This document shows, piece by piece, positions 35,630 through 47,700 of a stretch of 64,000 bases of DNA. A program made the position numbers and the translations under genes. Under the pieces are notes generated by a model, which ran no database searches, had not been told where the DNA came from, and saw only the letters and a program-made list of their open reading frames with translations. The stretch lies in the NCBI RefSeq assembly GCF_035046485.1, contig NC_085137.1, positions 40,975,155-41,039,154 on the forward strand, read 5' to 3'. This DNA comes from Aedes albopictus (taxonomy: Eukaryota > Arthropoda > Insecta > Diptera > Culicidae). Position 1 is the stretch's first letter; each line of letters begins with the position of its first letter.

Positions 35630-37725
35630 GGTACATTCTCATGAATGTATTTCTGGAGGAATATCTGAAGAAACCGCTTGAGCAATTCCTGAAGGAACAA
35701 CTTCTGAAAAAAAAAAATCATAAAATCCCTGCTGAAATTTCTGAAGTAATTCTTGGAATACTTAAAAAGTCTAGCGATATTTCTGAAAGTATCACTGAAG
35801 AAATTTCAGAAGGAAATTGAAAAAATCTGAAGAAACTTCTAAATGAATTCCTGAAATAATTTCTGAAAAAAAACAGGAACATTTTAAGAATCCATAGATG
35901 GATTTTCTGAAGAAATTCCAGAAGGAATACCTAAATAAACACATGGAAACCCCTGGTGGAATATATTACCAAAACTCTTGAAATTTCTAATAAACATCCC
36001 AAATATTTTTTTTATAATTCCTGGAGGAAATTCTGGAGGATTTTCTGAGAAAATACATAGAGAAATACCCGGCGGAATATCTGATAAAATCGCTGTGTGA
36101 ATTTCTCCAGGAATCTCTGCAATAATGTCTTAAAGCTTTTCCATAAAAATCTTTATAAGAGTCTCCGAAAGAATCTGTAGAAAAAAAATCTGATTGAATC
36201 ATTGGATGATTGTCTAAGACTTTCATAAAAAGTCCTTATAGAAATTTCTGGAACATGAATATGAAGAAATCTTGGGAATCTTTGATAATCTCTTCTAGAA
36301 TTTCAAAAGCAATCCTTGGAGAAAATTGATTGATTTGTCTTTATTAAAGAGACTTTCAGCCCTTGGCTGGTTCGTCTCTACCGGTGAAAATTCTTTAAAA
36401 AGCTTCTGAGAAAAAAAATTAAGGAATTCTAAATTTCTGATTCTCAATGTATCCGTGAATCATTTTCCACAAAAAAAACAAGAAGTATTTTTGAGGAATT
36501 TCAAGGAAGATTTCCTAGACGTTTGATTTGAAAGAATTCTGGTTGAATGATGACTTTCTGGAACAATCTATTCAAGGAATTCTGGAAGCAACATTTTTGG
36601 AAACTATCCCCGTTTTCTTTAGGGTTTCATGGATGATTTTTTAAAAGAAATCTGCGAGGGGTTTCCAAAGGAGTCTCTAAAAAATCTTTGAGAATCATCG
36701 GGAGATTTTCTCAGAACCTCGTGAAAGATTTTTTTTAAATGAACCCTAGGATGGATTTCAGCAAGGGTTCAATGAAAGAATTGATAAATCTGTGGAAGCT
36801 TTTCAAAGTAATCCTTGGAGAAAGTTGTAAAGGAATCTCTGGAGGATCATCTGGAGACATATTTAAAGAAATTTTTAGTCAGATTTATAATAAAAGCCAT
36901 GGGAGATGTGAAAAATGTGAAAGAACTCCTCAGGCAGCTTCTATAGAAATCCATGCAGAAAATTCCCGAATGGACCTAACTGTAATTTTCAAAAGAGTCC
37001 CTGGAGAAATTTCTAATGAAATCCCAGGAAGATTTTTTGACAGATATTTAGAAAAATCCGTGGACCAATTTCTAAACCAAACGCCGAGAAAAGTTTTGGA
37101 CTAAATCCTTGGAAGGCAGTTTGAGAGAATGCTTAAAGGAATTTCCGAAGGATTTTTCGAAAAAAAAAGTCCCGAAAAAATATTTTCTAAATAAATCCCT
37201 GGAGGAATCTGCAGAAACTCATGCACAACTTTGTGAAATTCCTGGAGGAATGCTCAGTGGGATTTCTGGAGAAATTGGAAGCTGTTGTGAGAAGTTCTAG
37301 TGAAATTTTTGGAAGAATTTTCAAAGTAACCCCAGTACTTTTGGAAAATTTTCTGAAAAACTCTGGAATAGTTTCTGGCATTCCTGAAAGTTTTCTTAAA
37401 GGAATCTCTTCAGAAATTTCTGAATAAATGTCTAAACAAATTTCTGAAGGAAACTCAAAACGAATTCATGAAAGAATCCCTGGAAGAATTCCTGCTCAAA
37501 TTCATGGATATTTTTTTGGAAAAAAGAAGGAATTTCAAAACAAAATGAAGTAAATCATGCAAGATGCTTTGGAAGAACGCTTTGTGGATTTTGTTGAATA
37601 GGAATCCAAAAAAAATCCCTGAAGAAAATTTCCGAATGAATCCATGGAAGATTTTTTAAAAGAATTCGTGAGAGAATTGTTGGTCGAATTTTTTTTATAA
37701 ACATTTTTTAGGAGAATTTCTGAGG
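35630..37725 (+). repeat. Degenerate 12-bp repeat, block 2
   Basis: Two kilobases of GAATTTCTGAAG / GGAATCCCTGGA units on the purine strand. It is broken only by a retroposon tail at 36325-36380. The 121-codon frame at 36739-37104 is translated repeat. Confidence 0.8.
36325..36380 (-). repeat. Retroposon 3' tail hairpin with (ATCA)n, copy 2
   Basis: On the minus strand: gagacgaaccagccaaggg, ctgaaagtctctttaataaa, gacaaatcaatc. Almost identical to the copy at 14653-14710. Confidence 0.75.
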
Positions 37726-38214
37726 ACTGTGCTCATCTTCGTACGGGACGATTTAGTGTGTTTTTAAAAGTAAAGTGGAATCGGCCGCGTCGTCGTCGTC
37801 AATTTGAATGTGCACATCGTCGTACCCGTATGTAGTTGTAGCGGTTCAGTGTGATTTCGGAGAAGGGACCAGTTAGTGGAAGATGCTGCAGCACATACGC
37901 ACTGGACACTTCGAAGGATGTTTATTGGTGAGCTCGTTTCATTTTATCATAATAAATAATACTAAAGGATGTATACAAATTTGCTCTGGTTTTTGTGTAT
38001 TTATCTAACAAATATTGAAAAGTTCGTCACGTCATGTGTCGGTGCTAGTTTCTAATGCACATTAGTTGATTTAAATAAAGGTTGCATGAATCACATCACT
38101 TACCCAAGTGAATCCAAATCATGTGACTCTCCCCCTCCCCACTAACAAAAACTTCTTCCCGTGCCAGTCGTGGAGAAGATGAGGTGAACTCGGTCTCTAT
38201 TAGCAACGTACGTC
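37726..38214. other. Unassigned DNA
   Basis: Slightly GC-richer, with a cgtcgtcgtcg run near 37790. No gene supported. Confidence 0.35.
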
Positions 38215-38425
38215 ACACTAACATTCCTTCCCTTCCTCGAGATTGTAAGGACGTGGCCGGCGCCGTTATTGACTAATATAGTTTGAAATACTCGAACTGT
38301 GCTCATTGAGAGCGGTAGCTATTCCCAAGCTCTGTTTGTTGATTCCTTGTGCAATCTCGATTGTTCTGGTCAATCACGGAGTAGCAACTACGAATTGTAC
38401 GGTCATTTATGCTCATGCTCATTTT
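38215..38425 (+). repeat. SINE-like dispersed repeat, copy d
   Basis: Best-preserved partner of the copy at 2299-2516, inverted relative to it. Shared pieces include cacactaacattccttccc, aaggacgtggccggcgccg, gtagcaactacgaattgtac and the tail tatgctcatgctcat. Confidence 0.75.
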
Positions 38426-38621
38426 TTAGAAGAATTTCTGAATAAACTTTCGGTAGATTTTCTTAAGGTATCTCCAATAGGTTATCCATAATCGTTGTTT
38501 TTCTCATTGACAAAAAATCTTAATCAGATTTTATGGTTTTATTACTAGTTTTTGATAACTTTTGTAGAGTTATAGTCTTTTCGGGAATCAAAAATGATTA
38601 TATCTCGAGTTTAGTATCATA

Positions 38622-38840
38622 CAGGTGTATCTACAATGATCGATTTCTCTTCATCGATTTTCTCGTTGATTAATAACTTTGCCGGCAAATCATTTTTGGT
38701 TGTTTTTGTAGTTTTACATGCTAGTCCTAATCGTCCTCCACCGAAACACACCGAGAGATCATTCGAATATTGCTCGTATTTCCCGGAATAATTCGAAGAG
38801 AAAATCGATGAAGAGAAATCGATCATTGTAGATACACCCG
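38622..38840. mobile_element. 219-bp MITE with ~43-bp near-perfect TIRs
   Basis: Ends CAGGTGTATCTACAATGATC and (inverted) CGGGTGTATCTACAATGATC continue to match through gatttctcttcatcgatttt. One mismatch was seen in the whole TIR. TA flanks at 38620-38621 and 38841-38842 indicate a Tc1/mariner-type target. Confidence 0.85.
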
Positions 38841-40779
38841 TATGTTGCTAAACACGAGACATGTTTTCAATTTCCAACGTATCGATCCTTATTGGAACTT
38901 TTTTAGGGCGCCTGGTTTGGTGTCCGAAAGTCTACAAAATAGTCGTTGCCAATACATTTCAGAAGCAATGAGAAATATCCAAATGGCGTCCTTTTTGTAA
39001 TTTTAAGTTGCATGCATCTTAACATTTTTGAAATTGAGCCCATATTACATAATTTATCTACAGAATCTCCTTTTCTTGGTAACTACATAGTAGTGGAGAT
39101 GCAGAGATGACCTCAACGTTTGTTACACCAACTCTTAACATAGGTATTGCTCATCCTAAAAAAAAACATTTATTCCGTTTAACATTGGGTTGGCCCATCG
39201 AGCCCAGCTGATGGCGGTTTATGCTATATGTACGAAACGTGATCCCAAACAGAAGGGTGAAGCCGAAAGTGAATTCAGGGAATCATTTGAATATTTGTTC
39301 GACAGACATCTGGCATTCAGGTGAAGGTGTTCATTGTTTGTGCTGAAGTGGTGTAAAAAAAATGAAAAAAATGGGAAGAAGTGTCTCCTAAAGCACATAG
39401 AGCTGTTGGCTAAGAACTAAAAGTTCATCAGCAGTAGCGAGGGACTGGAAGACCAGTAGAAGGCGAGCGTATCGTAGTTCGTATAGAAAGTACGTTAAAA
39501 TATGATGACTGAAAAGCCGAATTGAATAGTAATGCCGCGTTTTCTTTAATGGCAAAGGTGTACGGCGACGACGATGGTAATATGCAACTGGTATTTCTGT
39601 ATAGCTTCCTTCTGCTGCTGACACCAATAAGATGGACACAAAGCACAAGGAGGAGGTGAATGGATCGTGGGAGGAATGTTTTTACGATAGGCGCTTTTCG
39701 ACAACCTCAGCATTGCTGCTAGGTCGCTGCCATAGAATGGCCTAGATTTTGCAATGCCATAATCTAACGGATCACTGACCGAAATTGCCAAAGATAGAGG
39801 TAGCCTGTCTGGATGTGAATTGGAGTAGCGTCGTTGCAGTGGAGTCGTCGGCATTGCAAAATTTTACTTTCACAAATACTCAATTTGACATACATTCTTA
39901 AATGAGTTTAAAAACATTTAAAAAATAACTACCAATGGAGTTCATCATAAAAAATCAGCGATAAATCGGGTCAATCATATGCTCAGCGAGTTGCAAATTA
40001 GCCGTCTGTATGTTCCAGCATATTTACATATTATCTCATAAGAAAGCGTCAGTCCTCAGATCATCATCAGCAAAACCATTGTTAAACAATCCGATCAGCA
40101 GAAGCAAATCACGATGTTCCCCGTCAGACGTGTGCTACACCGCGTTCAAACGTGTGTGGGCTTCCGCGACCGCAAAACAGGAAACACATTTGACTGCCGC
40201 CGCCGCTTCGTCGACTCTCCCAGACTTAGACCTTAGACCTTCGCCGGTCGACCGCATTAATGCCCATTTATAGACCCCAAACAGAGAGGAAGGTTCATGG
40301 TGCGCGGGGCACGGAACCGTGGCCGCTGCCGCCAACTAACGTAAACAAAGTCGATTTCATAGGTTTTTTTTGTTATATTTCAATTCCGTATGGGTGCTGA
40401 TGATGGGTGAGGGCGCACCGAGAGGTTAGCCAGTGCGAACGCGAACAGAAATGCACACATTCACATTACCTACGTAAAGCCATAGCAGCCCCCCGTTTGC
40501 CCTCCTGTGCATGCGGGGCCACGGTCTGCGATTTTCTACACGCTATTTAAATCGCTTTGAAATTTATGAAAATTAGTTTGTTCCAACCTCTATCCCGCTC
40601 GACTCGAATATCCAACATCCATCAGCATCAGCACAATTTTTAAGCGAGTTAATTCCTGCTCGCTCTGAGCTCTCTGGCGTTCCACCACGTGTGTAGCAGT
40701 CGAGGTGGTAGCGAGGTCCTCCTACAGTGTTGGACAAAATAGATGGTCTGTTGGCAGTGGAAGATAACTATGCTCATAG
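38841..40779. other. Unassigned, low-repeat DNA
   Basis: No readable element ends. Overlapping frames at 39388-39854 and 40010-40335 (60-102 codons) occur on both strands without recognisable domains. If a cellular exon lies in this window, this and 14.7-17.1 kb are the likeliest places, but nothing proves one. Confidence 0.4.
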
Positions 40780-40821
40780 AGCGGACCTGGTGTGATGGTT
40801 GAAGCACGTGACTATAATATC
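40780..40821 (+). mobile_element. tRNA-headed SINE family S1, 5' fragment
   Basis: Only the head remains: agcggacctggtgtgatggt and gaagcacgtgactat. It abuts the truncated RTE fragment. Confidence 0.6.
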
Positions 40822-41007
40822 ATTATCATCACACTTTTGGCACAAAACCAAGCAGCTAAAGGGATTTCGTGAAAATCGTTCCACTTATGCATCCCCGCTC
40901 TCCATATTACACCTTCTAAAGTAATATTAAACAGCACGCACGAAAGCGCATCATCTTGCCGTAACCCTCTGCGAGATTCGAAGGGACTCGAGAGTGTCCA
41001 TGATACT
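40822..41007 (-). pseudogene. RTE-type non-LTR reverse transcriptase, downstream fragment
   Basis: On the minus strand one frame reads RGLRQDDALSCVLFN followed by ITLEGVIWRAGM, the conserved RT block just before the YxDD region in RTE-clade elements. The upstream half of the same RT lies at 48514-48945, so the BEL/Pao element split one gene. Frames elsewhere are broken; the copy is dead. Confidence 0.8.
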
Positions 41008-41679
41008 TGTTGGCCGCGCCAACTGGAGGGATCGTCTTCCGAAAAAATGAACCAACGCGAACTTTTGACTGGTTAAAATTTCCTTTAATATAAAGTTTTG
41101 TTATTACGAGATTGACATTTTAATTCATTTTGCTTACGTTTAGTGCCTCTCAAATCTCTTCTACCTCAATTGTCTGGATCAGGTCTCCTCCGTACTTAAG
41201 TTTAGCTGCATGAAACATTAGATTTATAACGTTTAGGATATATTTTGATCCATTCACTTATGTGTTCTTACCTTGATAAGTTAGATATTAAGTTGTAGGA
41301 TAAACAATTTTTAGAATAACAAATTGATTACTAGTCACTTGTTGACTAAGAATTTAACGCAGGTAATAGCTATCTGGGTAAGAAAATAATAAATTTCTCG
41401 ATTTCATTTGCTAAATAAGTTAGTAAATACTTCACTTTTAACTAGATTAAGAACATTTCACGGAATTCAATTATAGGCACGAATTATTCTCAAATAGTTT
41501 TCTGATTTTTAACTGCATATTCCACACATCATCATGAATCAGCATTTTTCTCAACTCCTTTGCTGTCATATCCAGTGATCACGTCAATCGTCCTATCGGA
41601 CAATAGAATGTCAATTGTACCGACGGTCGACGAACCAAGGTCGACGATGTAAGGTGCGTATCGCCCGAGGGGCGTCACA
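41008..41679 (-). repeat. BEL/Pao 3' LTR (672 bp)
   Basis: Matches 47763-48513 base for base except for two substitutions and lack of the 79-bp duplication. It is bounded by TG...CA in element orientation, with ATACT outside and the polypurine tract inside. Confidence 0.97.
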
Positions 41680-41690
41680 CTCCCCCCCGG
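41680..41690 (-). other. Polypurine tract of the BEL/Pao element
   Basis: The minus strand reads CCGGGGGGGAG immediately before the 3' LTR start TGTGACG. This is the usual site of plus-strand DNA priming in LTR retrotransposons. Confidence 0.85.
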
Positions 41691-41717
41691 TACACGGACC
41701 TGGCCTTCCGGTTCCGT

Positions 41718-44700
41718 TTACTCCATCTCGCGCCGAACATCTAACACCGCCAGCTTCACGGTTGGTCTCTCATATATTCCATGCAATGTTTGCACAGTGG
41801 CCTTACGAGTTTGTCTTCCACTGCTGGTTACTCCAATGACTCGTCCCTTAGGCCAACAGCTTCTCGGGTGCTCTGGATCCACAATGACTACAACGTCACC
41901 CACTTGGAGAGGTTTCGCCTGCTCGTGCCATTTTGTACGACGTGTTATGTCGGGTAGGTAGTCCCTAACCCATCGCTTCCAAAAGAGATTCGCCAACCAT
42001 TGGGAGGTCGGATGACCTCGCCGTAGTGCAGCAGTATCCGCATCAATCAGGGACAACGGTTTGGAACCGTCGGATGAACCCAACAGGAAGTGGTTGGGGG
42101 TTAACGCTGGTGCCGCTTCGTCATCAATGGGCACGTGAGTCAGAGGGCGTGCATTCAGCACACCTTCTATTTCCGTCAACGCATTGCGTAGCTCCTCATC
42201 AGTTGGCCGACGCGCATGTAGAACTTCCACCAGGTTTCGCTTGACCGATTGGATAAGCCTCTCCCAACTGCCGCCCATGTGGGGTGCCGCCGGTGGGTTG
42301 AACTGCCAAGCAGTAGATGAGGTGACAAACTCACGCATCACCTGGTTCTGGTTGACCGCTTCCATGGTTTCCTGAAGCTCCCGGTTTGCGCCCACAAAAT
42401 TGGTACCCCTGTCGCTGTAAAAGCTGACCGGTGTACCTCTACGTGCCGTGAAATTCCTCAATGCCATTATGCAGGAACTAGTTGTCAGAGAGTGCGCTAC
42501 CTCAATATGAACGGCCCTTACCGTTAAACAAGTCAGTAGAACCCCCCATCTTTTCTCGACCCTTCGACCTACCGTTACCTCAATTGGGCCAAAATAATCC
42601 ACCCCTACGTGTGCGAATGGCCTTGTGTACGCAGACAGTCGGGCCGCAGGAAGATCTGCCATTTCCGGCGGTTGAGGAAGAACGTCACGGTTTTTGCACC
42701 ACTGGCAGTTTCTACGTATCGCAGCAAGGGCTTGTCTCAGGCGGAAGATGCTGTACTTCTGGCGGACTTCGTTGACTACTATTTCGTAGTTGCGGTGCAA
42801 AAACTTTTCGTGGTAATGGACTAATATTAATGATGTTACTGGATGCCTTGGAGGTAGAATAACAGGATTCTTGGCGTCACTGTGCAAATACGCGCACACA
42901 GTGGTTCTCCCTTTCATCCTCATTACACCGGATTCGTCAACGAACGGGCTCAACTTGTAAAGTGGACTCGTCTTTGGAATACGTTTGATAGTGGATTCTT
43001 TCGTCTCCAGCGCTGCGACTTCGTCCTGGTACACATCTCGTTGCGCTTGCCGGTAATGGTGTTCTTCCGCTTCCCGAAGTTCTTCGCTTGATAACGGTCC
43101 AGTTCTGAGTGGATGCTGACTACGACGACGTTGAAGGTTCAAGCAGAATCGAAGGACGTATCCAGTTACCGCTAGCAATCGCCGCCAACTCGAAAATCTT
43201 CCCACATCTATCGCAGGTTCGGGAACTTTGAAGTGAAGCAACACGCTGGGTCGCATTTCTTCCTCAGTGGAAAGCAACTTTTGTGGAAGTGTTGGCCAGT
43301 TTTCTTCCGCTTGCATCAAGAATTCTGGTCCTTTGAACCACCTGCTACTCGCTGACAAGTCGAGTCGATCTCGCCATCTTGTTCCATCATCAGCAACGTT
43401 AGAACGAGTCGGAACCCATCTCCACTCGCGGACGTCTGTCGATTCTTGTATTTCGCTTACCCTTGACCCGACGAAAGCACTGTAACGTTTATGATCGGCT
43501 TTTAACCAACACAGAACGTTTCGGGAGTCAGTCCAGTAGGTACACTTGGAGATGTTCACCGTCAGATTTCCTATAACGTTCTTCGCCAATCTACACCCGT
43601 AGACTGCAGCCTGTAGTTCTAACCGTGGAATGGAGGTGTACTTCAGGGGTGCTACGCGAGTCTTTGCAGCAATCAGCGAACATTCCACTTGATTCCCTTC
43701 TACGAGTCGCAAGAACACTGCCGCTGCCATTGCACTTTCGCTTGCGTCAACGAATACGTGAACTTCGATGAAAGCTGCGTCCAAGGATGAAACAACTTGC
43801 CGGTAACACCTAGGAATCCGTAATTTCTCTACCTCGGGTAGCAATTGAAGCCAGTCACGCCACTTCTCGAACAGGTTGTCGGGAATTCGTTCGTCCCAGT
43901 CAACACTAGCACGCCAAACTTCCTGTAGCAAGATTTTCAGCAACACCAGAAAGTGGTCGATGAGACCTAGAGGGTCGTATATGGTCATCAGCGTCCGAAG
44001 GATCTCCCGTTTAGTAGGGCAACGACTTCCATCAAGCAGCGCCGAATCAAATCTGGTCCAGCATATTTTGTATTTGAACACGTCGTCTTTCGTATGCCAC
44101 CACATTCCGAGGATTTTTTGACTCGCCACCTCCGCAGATATGTTCAGGTCCTTTTCCGTTGACTCTTCTCCATTCATAGTGGAAAGCACCAACGGAGAAT
44201 TGGAAACCCAATTGCGGATTTCAAATCCACCCTCCATGTGAATGAAACGCACCGACTCCGCCAGTTCAACTGCTTCTTGCTCCGTTTCAACGCTGAAAAC
44301 CATGTCATCCACGTAGTGTCGTTTTTTGATGACCGCTACCGCTGTTGGATATTCTTCTTCGAATCTTTCGGCGTTCTTGTTCTTCACAAACTGGGCTGTG
44401 GCAGGAGAACAGCTCGCCCCGAATGTCATTACCTGCATGACGTAGATGCTTGGATCACCGTGTTCGTCTCGGTCACGCCAAAGAAAACGCTGACATTGCT
44501 GGTCCTCAGGATTGATGTCGACCTGATGGAACATCTCACGGATGTCGGCACAAACGCCTATTCGATGCTCACGGAATTGGTACAGGATGCCCACAAGAGA
44601 CGCTAACTGGTCTGGGCCAGTGAGGAGCACCGAATTCAGTGATATCCCGTATGCTTCGGCGGCAGCGTCCCACACAATCCGGACCTTGCCTGGCTTATTC

Positions 44701-47700
44701 GGATTGTACACCGGAAAAATGGGCAAGTACCATACCCGCTCGTATTTTGTTGACAGCTCCTCCGACGTTAGCTTGCGGATGTAGTTTTTCGATCTGTATT
44801 CCGCAATCTTTTCATGCAGGATGCTCGCTAACTCCGTGTCCTTCTCCATGCGTTTTTCCAAGCATCTCCAACGACGAACTGCAACTGCTTTGTTGTCCGG
44901 CAGACGGATTTTGTCGGACCGCCATAACAGGCCGGCTTCGTAACGTTCTCCGTTGAAGTGAGTGCGAGATTCCAGAAGAGCCATGGCGCGTTCATCGTCT
45001 TTAGAAAGCCGTCCAGCGTGACTCGGTTGAACTACCAAACTATCCATGGAGAAGTAATCTTTCACCATCTGATTCAGATGCGTCAGGTCTGGTTCGTTGC
45101 AGGAGCAGATGTGGTACGTATGACTGGCTGTACTCGAAGAGTCTTGCGATGCCCAGCCACCGTATACAGTCCAGCCAAGATTGGTTTTGACGGCGATTGG
45201 CTCACCCATCTTGCCTTCACGACTCCTTCGCACCAGCATTAGGTTGGCATGCTTCAATCCAATCAGTATTCGTGGACGAACGTTACAATACGAGTCCACG
45301 GGCAGACCACGCAGGTAGCCGTGCCGCTCCGAGAGTTGGTCCATATCTAGTGACTGGTACGGCAGTTGCAGCTCTTCGACAGTCCTCACGTCCTGCAATA
45401 ACATCCGCTTTCCATCCTTTCCGCATATTTCGACGTTGATACTCTGTGAGTCAGATTCGTAGCGATGGGTACCTCCCGTCCATTTCAGGCAGAGGGGAAG
45501 AACCGTTCCAAAGAGCTTCAGGTCCTCCGCAAGCTGCTGATCGATGAGAGTTAACTCCGATCCGTCATCTAAGAAGGCGTGACAGCTGACTTGTACTCCG
45601 TCGCCAAACAGAGTCACCGGCAAATAGCGAAACGAACCTGGACCCGTATCCGATCGATGCGTGTTGACATTGCGTTCTTCATTCTGCTTTGGAGATCCGC
45701 CTACGTTGGACGTGTCTTTGCTCGTTGTAGCGGGTGCAGCGAAATCCTTGTGAAGCAATACATGATGCTTGAAGGTGCAACCGTTCTTCCCACATTCTCC
45801 AGAATTACATCCACCTTTGTGCTGCCGAAGACACTTGCGGCAGAAATTGAAACCACGAACAGTTGCCCATTTCGACTCATAAGACAACTCCAGGAACCTC
45901 TTGCATTTCGCCAGACATTTGCAATCGCCTTTGCAGGCCGGACAGGGTTTGTTATCTCCGCTTCCTACGATTGCTGACTGCTGCGTTGTCCGAGCTGGCT
46001 GACTTCTTTCCTTGACTGGAACTTCTGCGTGAGTGTTAACGTATTTCTCCTTACGAACTGCTCTGAACTCCTGCGTCTTGCTTCCACGGTACTGCGGCTC
46101 GAAAACCACGTTCACGTCCTCTGCTAGGTTGTATATCCACCGGCTAAACGTGGACAGCTTCACTTTCCGCAACTTCCTCTTGTATCGGGCCCAGTCCAGT
46201 CTAAGTTGCGGTGGCAACTTCTTCTCGAATTCCTTCAGCAACGTCGTATCACACATGTACTGCTTCTCTCCGCAAGCTTCTATCGTAGCACAGAGGTTTT
46301 GAACTTCCAGCGCAAAGTCGACCAGCTTGTCCATCGCGTCCGGCTTGATGATCGGCATTGCTATTATTTTCTCCTTTAAGTAGTCGATAATCGTCTCCGG
46401 TCTGCCAAACCGCAGCTTCAACGCACTGATCGCTCTTCCCACGGTTTCAGGCCGCATCAAAAAACTTCGGACAGCGTTGAACGCATCTCCCTTCAAACAG
46501 TTCCTGAGGCGAATCATGTTTTCGGCGTCCGTGTATCCACACATGGCTGAAGTATCTTCGTACGTTGACACAAACATCGGCCATTCCTCCGGATTACCGT
46601 TAAACTTCGGCAGTTCACGAGGAACAACTTGACGGGCTGCTAGTTCATCCTTCGAAAGCTTCCTGTCGCTCCGCAATGATTGTTGTCGCTCCGTTCCAGA
46701 TCGGTTGCTACTTCCACCTTTCGGGACCTTCCTGGTCGAGGTCATTTTAGGCCTGAGATGCCTTCGGCCTACGAGCTCTCCGACGGATTGCGCTCCATCT
46801 GCTCTACCATCTCGATCCGCTCCGTTGTCCGTCGACGTCTCTTCGTCACTATCTGATTCGCTACCAGAGGCTGAAATTTCACTCGAAGCCTCGGTTTCCA
46901 CGCCGTCTTCAGAATCATAATCTCTGGCTTCCTTGTACGACTGCTTGCCCTTTTCACGGATCTCGCTGTGACGCTTCAACCAGTGCTCTACTTTATTGAC
47001 GACATTCGGCTGATCAACAGCGGATTCGCCACTACCTTCCAGATCAGCCATCTCCTTCAGGACCTCGAACTTCTTCTTCGCCAATTCTCGCTTCCGTTGC
47101 ATTTCTTCTCGCATCAACTCCTCCTCAGCTTTGATCTGCTGCAGTTCCACATCCAAACGAGCTTTCGCCGACTTTCGTGATGCTGCTGAAACTACGGAAC
47201 CGGCCCGGCTCGCTTTCAAGCTTGGAGCTGACCCTCCGACTGCACCGGCTAGCTCATCGGCCTCTTTCGTCTGCTCGTTCACTCCATCTGTCTGCCCCTC
47301 CTTCCGATTTGCCTTCTTTACACCTTTTGCAGCTGCAGCTCGCGTCATCATCTTCCGTGGAATCGCACCTTTGGCTGCCTTCGCGGTATCGCATTTCAAG
47401 CAGGTCCAATTGTAGCCCTTGATATCCTCGGAAACACCCACGCACGAGAAATGATGCCACACGTCACATGTATTGCATTGCACCATACGCTCATTGACCG
47501 GGTTTTCGCATAACGCACAACTCTTTTCAGCCGAAATGGTGGATTGAGGGTTTGATTTAGGGGGATTTAGAGGTTTAGAGATCGAACTGGCGACGATGTC
47601 GCTTTTCGAGGCTTTGTTCTGGGTCTGTTTAGACGGGTCTTTGGGGGGTTCTTTATTTACTGACCTTATACTAGGAGGAGACTTCTGCTGCTTACCTTTG

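Noticed and set aside
39388..40335. Possible cellular exons in low-repeat DNA
   Set aside because: Frames on both strands overlap with no domain, and no splice pair links them; left as unassigned.
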